The notes beneath the pieces were generated by a model. It saw only the letters and a program-made list of their open reading frames with translations, was not told where the DNA came from and ran no database searches. A stretch of DNA of 42,743 bases, taken from the NCBI GenBank assembly GCA_019695295.1, contig JAIBAH010000027.1, forward strand, positions 1 to 42,743, written 5' to 3'. How positions within the stretch are numbered: position 1 is the stretch's first letter; each line of letters opens with the position of its first letter. A program made the position numbers and the translations under genes. Origin of the DNA: Bacteroidia bacterium. GTDB taxonomy: Bacteria; Bacteroidota; Bacteroidia; J057. Below are positions 7,949-16,864 of this stretch, in pieces.

Positions 7949-8587
7949 ATGCTTTCTCTTTTTCAGCCATTTTCTTCCGATTCTAATCACTGCCTGCTCA
8001 CTCAGGCTGACGGGACACCGCTTCCCAATGCAGAAGTCGTGTTTTATCCTGAATTTTACCCCTACTCAGAAAGTAGCATTCTGTTTGAGCAGTTGATGCA
8101 GGAATTGAAATGGCAACAAAATCATATTACCTTTTATGGAAAAAAAATCCCTGTACCCCGACTTGAAGTATGGCATGGAGATTCGGGAAAAACCTATCAG
8201 TATTCCGGAAACCGCTTTGAGCCTCAGCCCTGGACCGATTTATTATCCAAAATAAAAGAAAAAATCGAGAAAGAAACCGACTCCTCCTTCAACAGTGTGC
8301 TTATTAACCTCTACCGCAATGCGCAAGACAGCGTAGGTTGGCATAGTGACGACGAACCCGAATTAGGTACGAATCCAGTGATTGCATCCTTAAGTCTGGG
8401 CGCAATCAGAAAATTCCGGTTGAGATATATCCATGACAAAACGATTAAAAAAGAAATTTTGCTTCCAGCCGGAAGTTTGTTGATGATGAAAGGAAATACC
8501 CAACATCATTGGCAACACGAAGTACCCAAAAGCAGAACGCCGTCTGCCCCCAGAATCAACCTCACTTTCCGGAATGTATTTACTTAA
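7949..8587 (+). CDS. AlkB-like 2-oxoglutarate/Fe(II) oxygenase
   Basis: A 212-residue enzyme of the AlkB superfamily, which removes alkyl groups from DNA or RNA bases by oxidation. The iron ligands are visible: H132 and D134 in WHSDDEPELG and the distal histidine near H190 in QHHWQHEV. The 2-oxoglutarate-binding arginines are in the final RINLTFR. The VGWHSDDE context resembles the ALKBH2/3-like bacterial branch more than Escherichia coli AlkB. It is the last gene of the aminotransferase-ribD cluster; the link to riboflavin synthesis is probably only positional. Confidence 0.9.
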   Translation: MLSLFQPFSSDSNHCLLTQADGTPLPNAEVVFYPEFYPYSESSILFEQLMQELKWQQNHITFYGKKIPVPRLEVWHGDSGKTYQYSGNRFEPQPWTDLLSKIKEKIEKETDSSFNSVLINLYRNAQDSVGWHSDDEPELGTNPVIASLSLGAIRKFRLRYIHDKTIKKEILLPAGSLLMMKGNTQHHWQHEVPKSRTPSAPRINLTFRNVFT

Positions 8588-8589
8588 CC

Positions 8590-8760
8590 CTATTCAATCA
8601 CGATTAATTCCCGTACCGACGGCTCTTCTTTTTAGAAAGCAAAGCCCTGGCCCCAATCGGTAAGGTCAAAAAGTTTTTCATGAATTCCGGAAGGTATATT
8701 TTCGGCAGGCAATAAGGTGTCCCCTTTTTCATCCAATTTTATTGATTTCGCTTGGAGATG
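8590..8760 (-). pseudogene. Remnant of the 3' end of a T9SS-cargo gene (copy of 13367-13999)
   Basis: This stretch is a degenerate copy of the last roughly 55 codons of the intact gene at 13367. Two blocks are identical to it: 30 bases (8590-8619 = 13367-13396) and 33 bases (8658-8690 = 13444-13476). The end VRELIVIE and stop are kept. A small deletion near 8622-8640 shifts the frame and brings an in-frame TAA, and no start or upstream sequence survives, so it cannot encode a T9SS protein. It is in the same orientation as the intact copy, on the other side of the SNF2 gene. Confidence 0.82.
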
Positions 8761-8782
8761 GTTTCTTTTTTGCGTTAGTTTG
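8752..8782 (+). promoter_or_regulatory. Candidate promoter of the SNF2 gene
   Basis: A TTG (8752-8754) is followed after 20 bases by TTAGTTTG (8775-8782), one base off TAnnTTTG. The spacing is right for a Bacteroidota promoter. It lies at the edge of the gene remnant and would give a leader of about 115 nt. The rest of 8783-8902 shows no gene or clear structure. Confidence 0.33.
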
Positions 8783-8902
8783 CACTACATTTATAGTTGC
8801 GAATCGGTTTTTACGGCTCAGACCTAAAATTTCGGAACGCATTTACAAGCATTTATACTTTAATCGCCGTTCTCTGCCAAATTAAACAATAACCAAATCG
8901 TT

Positions 8903-11900
8903 GTGGATAAATCAAAAATAGACTTGTTGTATAGCAATTTAGATCAATATGAAAAAGACCTTTTGCATATTGTCGTATTCGAAAGAAGTTTTTTTTCCGG
9001 AAGTCACAAACAAATGGAGTATTCCTTGTGGTCAGGGATACTGCATAATCGAAGTAAATTCTGGCGGCATGATCAATTTACCTCCTTTCATGTGAAGGCG
9101 ACCCTCAATACATTGAGCAAAATGGAGGTAATTGACGATAAGAAGAGAAAAATTATTGAGCCAATGTATGCCTATTTGTTTTCGTTAATCATGAAAGACT
9201 CCTACTTTTCAGAAAATATTGTATCGGCTGTAGGAGGTTTACGTATCAGTTACAGTACAACGATTAATGAATTAATTCGCAACTCCTATTATTTTCTTAA
9301 CCTGGGAAATATTGAAAATATCGGGTTTTATCTCCAGAAGATTTATGAAAACAAAAAGTATCATGATGAGTTTATTAACCAGAAAATAGGAGAGTCCTGG
9401 CTAAACGAAGAGAAAACTTTTCGTAGCCTTCTTCTTCTTGGTGATAGTCTTCTTTATCCTCTGCTTAAAGAGACTGTTTTTAAGAAGGGGCTGCCCGAAA
9501 ACGAATCCTTCTTACGTTATGAAAACAAGTTTATTACGGACGCTGTCGCATCCACTAATTCTACTGTGCTAAGTGTGTTATTTGAAGGGTGTTTTTTTAG
9601 GGGGGACATTAAAGGGATGGAGGATTATTTAAATAGGATTTCTGAAAAATCATGGCACAAACCCGCGAAAACAGCCTGGCTTAAAATGGTTCAGGGGAAT
9701 CATCTGGAAGCTACCCTTTATTTTGAACAGGCAATAAAGCTTTTTCATAAAGAATATAAGGTAAAAAAGAATTATTTTCAAGATGCCAATGCCGTTTTTT
9801 ATCATTTCTGCTTATTTATAACTAAAAACACAACAAAATACATAGACATTCTAAAGTATTCAGATAAAATTCAAAGAACAAACCCGTTACAACTTTGTTT
9901 TTATATTCAGGCCCTTTATTGTTTGTGCCTCCAAAATCAGAAGGAGTCCGTTATTCGTATTATACAAACGATTGATACGGATACACCTTTAGTTTATTTC
10001 ACATTATTATGGACACTGGCCATGATGAATGAGAAACCTAATAATATCGCCCTTATGGACGGGGAATTACAAAAGGCAGAAGAAGAAAAAAACCAATGGT
10101 TACTTATGGAACTTTTAGCACTCAAAGCAAATTTCCTTCCGGAAGAGGAGAAATATAAGAGTCAGTCCGAAAAACTAAGCAAATCCCTGAATCTTTTTCC
10201 CCTCTCCTTCACAAATCTGGGAAAAGAAAAAGAGTGGGAAATGGTTCTGAATGCAATAGACATGATTTTTGCGCCCAAAACTACCGTTAAGACCAAAACC
10301 TCCCGATTGGCTTGGGTGGTAAATTTTGAAAGTTTTTCTATTCAGCCAAAAGAACAAACGCTTTCCAAAAACGGAACATGGACAGCTGGTAAAAATATAG
10401 CACTTAAGCGATTGAGAGAAGAAGAAACCCCTTTTATGGAACCTCAGGATTATAGTATCAGCAAATGTATTAGAGAATATGAAGAAAGTAGCGGATGGGG
10501 ATATTATGCAAAAATCTCTCTGGGCTGGGATTACCCTATGGCATTTAAACAAATGGTGGGACATCCTCTGATTTTTTTAGAAAGTGCTCCAGACGTTTCT
10601 GTTGAGTTAGTTAGGGAAGAGGTTCAGCTTTTAGTAATAGAGAAAGAGAATCAGTACGAGGTTACTTTATCCGTCGAAAAATTGGCTGAAAGTGGGATAA
10701 CGATTATCAAAGAAACTCCCACCCGCTATAAACTGTTCGTAGCCCAAAAGGAGCATTTTTTGTTTCATCAGGCAAGTCATGGTAAAAAACTCATAGTTCC
10801 CAAAGAAGGAAAAGAAAAACTCTCCAAAATCGTTACTAACTTATCCAAAGTAATGACAGTTCAGTCTGATTTGGGAGAAGAAAATCAGACTTTGCCTGCG
10901 ATTGATGCCGATAGTCGTATCTATGTTCATTTGTTGCAAATGGGTGAGGGCTTTAGTTTGTCTATGTATTGTAAACCATTTGGTGTTATTCCTCCTTACT
11001 TCAAGCCCGGAAACGGTGGAGAAAATGTAATTGCTGTCCTCGAAGGGGTTAGAACCCGGGCAAAGAGAAACCTTAAAGTAGAACTACAAAATTATAAGGA
11101 GGTAGAATCTCAATGTCCTACGCTTTCACAGAACTCCAGTGGGGACGGGGTATGGATACTTGAGGATACGACCGAGTGTCTTGATATGTTGACGGAATTA
11201 GACCTCCTTTTAAAAGCAGAAAAAATTGTGGTGGAATGGCCAAAGGGGGAAAAAGTAAAAATTAAACATCGTGCTGATTTTAAAAACTTTTCTTTCAATA
11301 TTCAAAAGAAACAGGATTGGTTTGAAGTATCCGGAGAATTGAAGCTGGACTCAGGGGAAGTATTGGGAATGCAGGAGTTATTAAAATTGATTGACCAAAG
11401 TAATAGCCAATATATCCCGATTGCAGAAGGACAATTTCTTGCACTCACTAAGGCTTTTCAGAAAAAACTAAAAGAAATCAGCGGTTTAGTTGGAGAAAAG
11501 GGCAAAAAAGGACTTAGAATTCACCCGCTTGCAGCACTTGCAATGGACGATTTTGCGTCTCAGCTTACCAACATAAAAACCGATAAAGCATGGAAAGAGC
11601 AGATAGATAGAATCAAGTCTTCTCGTAAACTTAAACCCGAGCTCCCCAAAAATTTTGATGCAGAACTCAGACCCTATCAGACGGAAGGCTTCATTTGGCT
11701 TTCTCAATTGGCGCATTGGGGGGTAGGAGCTTGTTTGGCAGATGATATGGGATTGGGAAAAACGGTTCAGGCTCTTGCCGTAATTCTTGCAAGGGCAGAT
11801 CAGGGCCCTACGCTGGTGGTTGCTCCTGTTTCTGTTTGTAGAAACTGGGAAAAAGAAGCGTTTAAATTTGCCCCTACGCTCACCTCAATTATTTTCACCG

Positions 11901-13039
11901 GAAGCACCGAAAACCGGAAAGAAATTTTAGAACAGGTGGGTAAATATGATTTATTAATTTGCTCCTATGGACTCTTACAGCAAGAAATAGAATTGTTTAA
12001 AGAGAAAAAATATGCTACTATTGTACTTGACGAAGCGCAATCCATTAAAAATCATCAAACAAAACGGGCTAAGGCAGCATTTGAGCTACAAGGTGATTTC
12101 AAAATCATTACTACGGGGACTCCAATAGAGAATCATTTGGGCGAATTGTGGTCATTATTTAATTTCATTAATCCGGGTTTTTTGGGAAGTATTCAAGACT
12201 TTCAGGATAGGTATGCTTACCCAATTGAAAAACTCAACAACAAAGAAAGAAAGCAACAACTCAAAAAATTGATTTCTCCTTTTATTCTACGAAGAAAGAA
12301 AAACGAAGTACTGGATGATTTACCTGAAAAAACAGAAATCACACTTACCGTTCAGCTTTCGGAGCAAGAGCGGGCATTTTACGAAGCACTCCGGCTGAAT
12401 GCCCTGAAAAATTTAGAAGGAGCCCAGGCACCTGCTTCTGATATCCGCTTTCAAATTTTGGCTGAGATCACTCGTTTACGAAGGGCTTGTTGTAATCCCC
12501 GACTGGTCACAAAGGATGTTCATATTGAAAGTGCCAAGCTCAAACTATTTGAGGAAGTGGTAGATGAATTACTCGAAAATGGACATAAAGCATTAGTTTT
12601 CAGTCAGTACATTGAACATCTTTCTATTTTAAAGGAACTCCTCGATAGCAAAAATATTTCTTATCAGTATTTAGACGGAAGTACACCTCCTCTCAAACGA
12701 CAAGAATCCGTAGATGCTTTTCAGCGCGGAGATGGAGATTTGTTCTTAATTAGCCTGAAAGCCGGTGGCACAGGATTAAACTTAACCGCTGCGGATTACG
12801 TCATTCACATGGACCCTTGGTGGAACCCTGCCGTTGAAGACCAAGCATCAGACCGTACTCACCGAATTGGGCAGAAACGACCTGTAACGGTGTATAGACT
12901 CGTTACAGAAAATACCATAGAAGAAAAAATCCTGGCGTTACACCATGACAAAAGAGACCTTGCGGATAGTCTATTGGAAGGAACAGAAAGTAGCAGTAGG
13001 CTAAGTGCGGAGGATTTGTTGAACTTATTAAAACGGTAA
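8903..13039 (+). CDS. SNF2-family DEAD/DEAH-box ATPase (large)
   Basis: A 1,378-residue protein starting at GTG (no ATG precedes it in frame after a stop). The C-terminal SNF2 motor (about 910-1378) is complete: Walker A DDMGLGKT (about 946), Walker B DEAQ (about 1042), TGTPIENHLGELWS, RRKKNEVLDDLPEKTE, GGTGLNLTAAD, and DRTHRIGQ in motif VI. Residues about 480-900 resemble the bacterial SNF2-associated region. The first roughly 470 residues are helical, perhaps TPR-like, and I do not recognise them. No SWIM zinc finger was seen, unlike many bacterial SNF2 proteins. It should be a DNA translocase; its target is unknown. The N-terminal half is much more AT-rich than neighbouring genes, and degenerate direct repeats flank it. 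Confidence 0.92.
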   Translation: MDKSKIDLLYSNLDQYEKDLLHIVVFERSFFSGSHKQMEYSLWSGILHNRSKFWRHDQFTSFHVKATLNTLSKMEVIDDKKRKIIEPMYAYLFSLIMKDSYFSENIVSAVGGLRISYSTTINELIRNSYYFLNLGNIENIGFYLQKIYENKKYHDEFINQKIGESWLNEEKTFRSLLLLGDSLLYPLLKETVFKKGLPENESFLRYENKFITDAVASTNSTVLSVLFEGCFFRGDIKGMEDYLNRISEKSWHKPAKTAWLKMVQGNHLEATLYFEQAIKLFHKEYKVKKNYFQDANAVFYHFCLFITKNTTKYIDILKYSDKIQRTNPLQLCFYIQALYCLCLQNQKESVIRIIQTIDTDTPLVYFTLLWTLAMMNEKPNNIALMDGELQKAEEEKNQWLLMELLALKANFLPEEEKYKSQSEKLSKSLNLFPLSFTNLGKEKEWEMVLNAIDMIFAPKTTVKTKTSRLAWVVNFESFSIQPKEQTLSKNGTWTAGKNIALKRLREEETPFMEPQDYSISKCIREYEESSGWGYYAKISLGWDYPMAFKQMVGHPLIFLESAPDVSVELVREEVQLLVIEKENQYEVTLSVEKLAESGITIIKETPTRYKLFVAQKEHFLFHQASHGKKLIVPKEGKEKLSKIVTNLSKVMTVQSDLGEENQTLPAIDADSRIYVHLLQMGEGFSLSMYCKPFGVIPPYFKPGNGGENVIAVLEGVRTRAKRNLKVELQNYKEVESQCPTLSQNSSGDGVWILEDTTECLDMLTELDLLLKAEKIVVEWPKGEKVKIKHRADFKNFSFNIQKKQDWFEVSGELKLDSGEVLGMQELLKLIDQSNSQYIPIAEGQFLALTKAFQKKLKEISGLVGEKGKKGLRIHPLAALAMDDFASQLTNIKTDKAWKEQIDRIKSSRKLKPELPKNFDAELRPYQTEGFIWLSQLAHWGVGACLADDMGLGKTVQALAVILARADQGPTLVVAPVSVCRNWEKEAFKFAPTLTSIIFTGSTENRKEILEQVGKYDLLICSYGLLQQEIELFKEKKYATIVLDEAQSIKNHQTKRAKAAFELQGDFKIITTGTPIENHLGELWSLFNFINPGFLGSIQDFQDRYAYPIEKLNNKERKQQLKKLISPFILRRKKNEVLDDLPEKTEITLTVQLSEQERAFYEALRLNALKNLEGAQAPASDIRFQILAEITRLRRACCNPRLVTKDVHIESAKLKLFEEVVDELLENGHKALVFSQYIEHLSILKELLDSKNISYQYLDGSTPPLKRQESVDAFQRGDGDLFLISLKAGGTGLNLTAADYVIHMDPWWNPAVEDQASDRTHRIGQKRPVTVYRLVTENTIEEKILALHHDKRDLADSLLEGTESSSRLSAEDLLNLLKR

Positions 13040-13117
13040 GTGTATCCTTTGAAATAAATTTGGAGGAAAGGCAAAAAATATTCAATAGCCTAATTATCAA
13101 TCAATTTAAAAAAAACA

Positions 13118-13154
13118 CCAATCCTCTGGAAAAAGAGAGATTGGGAATCGCTTT
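13118..13154 (-). terminator. Intrinsic terminator, minus strand, in the 13040-13366 gap
   Basis: Read on the minus strand, a hairpin (CCAATC/GATTGG plus CTCT/AGAG with one bulged base, six-base loop; 13128-13154) is followed by eight Ts (13118-13125). It would end transcripts of the T9SS-cargo gene that stops at 13367, leaving a 3' UTR of over 200 nt. The rest of this AT-rich 327-base gap shows no convincing gene. Confidence 0.6.
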
Positions 13155-13366
13155 TAGATTTCAAATTATAAGTTATACGCTGGCAAAAAAACACCGATTA
13201 GGGGTATTTTTTAACAACCTCTTGAAAACCAAGACAAACGAGGGAGAAAGCGCAAAAAATATTCGAAGGGTTATTTTTTAGCGAACGATTGAAAAGTAAA
13301 AACGATTGCAAAAAACAAGATACTCTTTCGCTTTTAGTTGCTTCGTAATAATTGAAAACAAAAAAC

Positions 13367-13999
13367 CTATTCAATCACGATTAATTCCCGTACCGATGAC
13401 TCTCCCTTCTCTATTTTTAGAAAATAAAGACCCGGATTCCAACCGGTAAGGTCAAAAAGTTTTTCATGAATTCCGGGAGGTACATTTTCGGCGGGCAATA
13501 AAGTAAGCTCTTTTCCATCCATACTTATTGCCTTGATTTCCACTCTTTCTCCCCCTGTAGATTCCCACAAAACCCTAAGATTCTCCCCTTTTGCTAAAGG
13601 ATTAGGGTAAAAAGACAAAAAAATTTCTCCGTCTTTATTAAATACTACCTTTTTCCAATTGCTGATAATATATTTATTCGATAGCGTCGAATACATTTTC
13701 ACTCTGTAATAAGAAGCCCCTAAATAAGGTTGAGTGTCTTTCGTCTGATAATAGGTTAAGCCCCCCGTACAAAAGGCTTCCAATCGTTGTACCTCTGAAA
13801 AGGCAACCAAATCCCGACTTTTTTCTACAATAAAATGCGCCGCATCCGGCCCGCAAGGAAACGCCCAATCCACAACGATATGAGTAGGCGTTTTATAAAT
13901 ATCATACTCCCATAAATTAAGCGGCTCATGAACCTCCTGTGCATGAAGAAGAGAGGGTAAGAAAAGGAGGAGGAAGAGGGAGATGGAAATTTGTTTCAT
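13367..13999 (-). CDS. Small secreted protein with T9SS type-A sorting domain
   Basis: A 210-residue protein with a clear Sec signal peptide (about residues 1-20, ending LLHAQ) and a C-terminal type-A sorting domain. That domain begins FYPNPLAKGENLRV (about residue 130) and ends in GLYFLKIEKGESSVRELIVIE. The middle (about 25-125) looks like one beta-sandwich, with VEKSRDLVAFSEVQRLEA and YYRVKMYST similar to the fibronectin-like module often found before T9SS sorting domains. It carries no catalytic motif I recognise. It should pass the inner membrane by Sec and the outer membrane by T9SS. It is divergent from the helicase gene, and its 3' end is duplicated at 8590-8760. Confidence 0.85.
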   Translation of the reverse strand: MKQISISLFLLLFLPSLLHAQEVHEPLNLWEYDIYKTPTHIVVDWAFPCGPDAAHFIVEKSRDLVAFSEVQRLEAFCTGGLTYYQTKDTQPYLGASYYRVKMYSTLSNKYIISNWKKVVFNKDGEIFLSFYPNPLAKGENLRVLWESTGGERVEIKAISMDGKELTLLPAENVPPGIHEKLFDLTGWNPGLYFLKIEKGESSVRELIVIE

Positions 14000-14043
14000 A
14001 CTACTACTTTTTTATTAATAAAACGAAATCAGATAATTTTTAG

Positions 14044-14076
14044 TTGTATCATTTCAAATATAATTCCCGTACTTTG
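14044..14076 (+). promoter_or_regulatory. Candidate promoter of the SF1 helicase gene
   Basis: TTG (14044-14046) and TACTTTG (14070-14076) are separated by 23 bases. The -7 element lacks one of the two spacer bases of TAnnTTTG. It overlaps the divergent minus-strand promoter. Confidence 0.4.
14055..14062 (-). promoter_or_regulatory. -7 promoter element for the T9SS-cargo gene at 13999
   Basis: On the minus strand this reads TATATTTG, an exact TAnnTTTG. It lies 56 bases upstream of the start and back to back with the helicase promoter. Confidence 0.5.
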
Positions 14077-14095
14077 CATTCAGAATACAAACAGG

Positions 14096-16021
14096 ATGAA
14101 ATCAGAAGCAACAATCAAACGTTTTCAGAAGCTATTAAAACTAGAGAAAGAAGAAGACCGGAGGATATATCAGGAGATGGTAATGAAACGGTCGTTGAAG
14201 GAGCAATGTGAAAACGGGGTGACCTGGTATCCGCTGGCGATTAAGCGGATATATATAGGGATGGCAGAGAAAACCGTAGTGGAAGTCGTGCGTACCACAC
14301 AATTGGGAAAGCCCCATGTATTTCAATCGGGGAGTACCATCAGCCTGTTCGGTATGGAAAACGACAAACCCTCAGGGATGACCAGCGGAGTAGTACAGGC
14401 TCTCAGGGGCGACGAAATGAAAATCATCCTGAATACAGAAGACTTCCCAAACTGGCTTACCGGGATGAGATTAGGCGTTACCCTCGATTTTGATGACAAA
14501 ACCTACAAAGAAATGGAATCCGCTTTGGTACAATTGCTCGAAGTGAAGCCCAAAACCCGCCTTGCCGAACTTCGGGAAATTATCTGGGGCGACCAGATGC
14601 CGGCTTTTAAGCGATGGCACACCGAATTTCAGCATACCAAACTCAACGAATCCCAGCGGAAAGCCGTACAGCAATGCCTGGAAGCAGAAGATATCGCCAT
14701 CATACACGGCCCGCCCGGAACCGGCAAAACCACCACCATCGTACAGGCAATTGCCGAAATATGCAGACGTGAACCTCAGGTACTCGTCGCTGCACCCAGC
14801 AATACCGCCGTGGATTTACTCTGCCTGAAATGTGAAGCGGAAGGACTTACCGTCGTACGCCTCGGAAACCCCGCACGCGTGGACGAAGACATTCAGAACC
14901 TTACGCTGGATTCCCGCATTACCCAGCATCCCGATTACTCCGCCCTGAGAAAAATCCGCAAAGAAGCCGAGCAGATAAAAACCAAAGCATTGAAATTCAA
15001 GCGGAACTTCGGAGAAGCAGAAAGAAGAGAAAGGCGCGAACTCCTCGATGAAGCATCAGAACTAAAAGGACATGCACATAAACTCGAAGACTATATTCTC
15101 CATCAGGTACTGAGCAGCGCACAGGTCATTGCCTGCACCCTTACCGGAGCCGCCCATTCCGTACTCGGGAAAAAACGATTTCATACCGTATTTCTCGACG
15201 AAGCCTCTCAGGCATTATCCCCCGCAAGCTGGATTCCCATTTTACGGTCAGACAGAGTCATCTTTGCCGGTGACCACTTTCAGCTTCCGCCAACGGTCAA
15301 ATTTATCGAAGCAGAAAAAGGAGGGCTGAGCGAAACCCTTTTTGATACCTGTATCCGGAACAAGCAGTCAGACGTAATGCTCGACACCCAGTACCGGATG
15401 CACAAACACATCATGTATTTTTCCGGAAAACAATTTTACGAAGGCAAACTCAAAGCAGACGAAAGCGTGAAAAACCGCAACCTCGGCCCCGGATTTCCGC
15501 CTGTAGAATTTGTGGACACAACCGGCTGCGGATTTGAAGAACGGAAAAATCCCGACACACTCAGTACTGCCAATCCGGAAGAAGCCTCCCTTTTACTCAA
15601 GCATCTTGCCATACTGCTGAATGAAATTACCGCCACGATACCCGAAATTCTGAATCCGGATTTTTCCATCGGAATAATTTCCCCATACAAAGAACAAGTA
15701 CAGGTAATCCGCGAGCAACTCTGGAACAGTCCGCTTTTTGAACAATACCTCGAATTTATCACCGTGAACACCATTGACGGATTTCAGGGTCAGGAAAGAG
15801 ACATTGTTTATATCAGTCTGGTACGTTCCAACGAAAACGGAGAAATAGGCTTCCTCAAAGACAAAAGAAGGATGAACGTAGCTTTGACTCGTGCCCGCAA
15901 AAAATTAGTCGTCGTTGGAGACAGCGGAACCATCGGAAACTATCCTTTCTACAAGGAGTTTCTGGATTATATTGAAGCCATTGACGCATACAAAAGTGCG
16001 TGGGAGTTTAACTATGATTAG
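14096..16021 (+). CDS. IGHMBP2/SMUBP2-type superfamily 1 DNA/RNA helicase
   Basis: A cytosolic 641-residue helicase. An N-terminal beta-barrel-like part (about 50-160) precedes the motor. Motor motifs are Walker A GPPGTGKTTT (about 205), Walker B DEASQA, motif III GDHFQLPPT, then QYRMH, TIDGFQGQERDIVYISLVRSN and NVALTRARKKLVVVGD. This set and order is that of the IGHMBP2/Upf1-like SF1B group, which unwinds 5' to 3'. The open frame begins at 13991, but that would overlap the divergent gene and its promoter. MKSEATIKRFQKLL at 14096 fits the family start, and the ATG is preceded by AACAGG. Confidence 0.92.
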   Translation: MKSEATIKRFQKLLKLEKEEDRRIYQEMVMKRSLKEQCENGVTWYPLAIKRIYIGMAEKTVVEVVRTTQLGKPHVFQSGSTISLFGMENDKPSGMTSGVVQALRGDEMKIILNTEDFPNWLTGMRLGVTLDFDDKTYKEMESALVQLLEVKPKTRLAELREIIWGDQMPAFKRWHTEFQHTKLNESQRKAVQQCLEAEDIAIIHGPPGTGKTTTIVQAIAEICRREPQVLVAAPSNTAVDLLCLKCEAEGLTVVRLGNPARVDEDIQNLTLDSRITQHPDYSALRKIRKEAEQIKTKALKFKRNFGEAERRERRELLDEASELKGHAHKLEDYILHQVLSSAQVIACTLTGAAHSVLGKKRFHTVFLDEASQALSPASWIPILRSDRVIFAGDHFQLPPTVKFIEAEKGGLSETLFDTCIRNKQSDVMLDTQYRMHKHIMYFSGKQFYEGKLKADESVKNRNLGPGFPPVEFVDTTGCGFEERKNPDTLSTANPEEASLLLKHLAILLNEITATIPEILNPDFSIGIISPYKEQVQVIREQLWNSPLFEQYLEFITVNTIDGFQGQERDIVYISLVRSNENGEIGFLKDKRRMNVALTRARKKLVVVGDSGTIGNYPFYKEFLDYIEAIDAYKSAWEFNYD

Positions 16022-16024
16022 GAG

Positions 16025-16723
16025 TTAAATTCTGAGTCCTAATCCCAGTGCGGCATAACCGCTCAAGGGAGAATGAATATTTTGGAAGTACGTTCTCCTT
16101 AAATCCAATGGCAATGATGGATTTTCTGTGCGAATCATTGTATAACCCCATGTCAAAAAATTAAAAGCAAAATTCCCATCGGCAACCCACCTTTTTCCCA
16201 AAGAAAGCTGGATCCTTGGAACCACCGAAAATCGGGTGCTAATCGTAGCCGCACTTCCTCCAAAATTACTATTGTTTACGGGGGAAAAATCACTTTGGAA
16301 TAAATAAGGGTGTGCGGAAAACCCCAGTTGAAGGCATATCTTTTTTACGGAATAAATCCTCCTGAAATAGTCATATCTTACAGAAACAATCCATTCACGT
16401 CGGTTTTGTTTTCCAAGATTAATCACGGAATCTGCCTGTTTCAGTAGTATCGGGCTTTCATTATCCGAATGGAAATAAAGACGGCTCAATAAAAACTCAT
16501 GGGTATTCTTTTTATCCGCATTTAAGCATAGCCCTAAAGAAACTGGATGATGCAGACGAAATGGAATTTCATAACCCGTATAAATAGTGTCTTTTTTTCC
16601 CCAGTCAGATTCAGGCATAAAAGCCATATTTCCATAAATCTTTACATCATGACCAAATTCACGCCCCTGTCCCAGTATGTAGCCTGAAAATATTAACAGA
16701 AAGCCTAAAAGAAATTGTTTCAT
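16025..16723 (-). CDS. Putative outer-membrane or secreted beta-rich protein, unrecognised family
   Basis: A 232-residue protein with a signal peptide (MKQFLLGFLLIFSGYILGQ, cleaved about residue 19). Alternating hydrophobic strands follow, with aromatic residues at strand ends and a terminal GYAALGLGLRI. This looks like a small beta-barrel, but the last residue is Ile, not Phe/Tyr/Trp, and there is no sorting domain. I do not recognise a family. Its stop is 3 nt from that of the convergent helicase gene. About 60 nt upstream is the terminator of the structured leader at 16785-16932, so it may be controlled by attenuation. A weak separate promoter (TTTCTTTG near 16740) is also possible. Confidence 0.7.
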   Translation of the reverse strand: MKQFLLGFLLIFSGYILGQGREFGHDVKIYGNMAFMPESDWGKKDTIYTGYEIPFRLHHPVSLGLCLNADKKNTHEFLLSRLYFHSDNESPILLKQADSVINLGKQNRREWIVSVRYDYFRRIYSVKKICLQLGFSAHPYLFQSDFSPVNNSNFGGSAATISTRFSVVPRIQLSLGKRWVADGNFAFNFLTWGYTMIRTENPSLPLDLRRTYFQNIHSPLSGYAALGLGLRI

Positions 16724-16784
16724 CCGTTTTTTAATACAAAGAAATCAAAAAAAATGATTCTTTGAAATGCAAAATTTTTAGTCC

Positions 16785-16822
16785 AAAAAAAAATCGCTGC
16801 CGGATTCACATCCAACAGCGAT
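16785..16822 (-). terminator. Strong intrinsic terminator of the leader/small RNA
   Basis: Minus strand: arms 16822-16810 and 16805-16793 pair over 13 bp (two G-U), loop GTGA at 16809-16806, then a run of Ts to 16785. No other minus-strand gene lies to its right, so it must end the transcript that begins at the promoter at 16925-16932. Confidence 0.8.
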
Positions 16823-16864
16823 ATGCTTACGCTCACCCTGTAAAACAAGTTAATTGACGATAAT

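Noticed and set aside
13060-13281. 73-codon open frame after the SNF2 gene (TTG start)
   Set aside because: Rare start codon, no family resemblance, and it contains a minus-strand terminator hairpin. The region is AT-rich and better read as a 3' tail.
13991-14095. Upstream start for the SF1 helicase
   Set aside because: It overlaps the divergent gene and both promoters, and the added residues are hydrophobic and not family-like.
8903-16021. SNF2 ATPase plus SF1 helicase as a phage-defence island
   Set aside because: They are separated by a T9SS-cargo gene, have separate promoters, and lack methylase, nuclease or other usual partners. Both are common as single genes.
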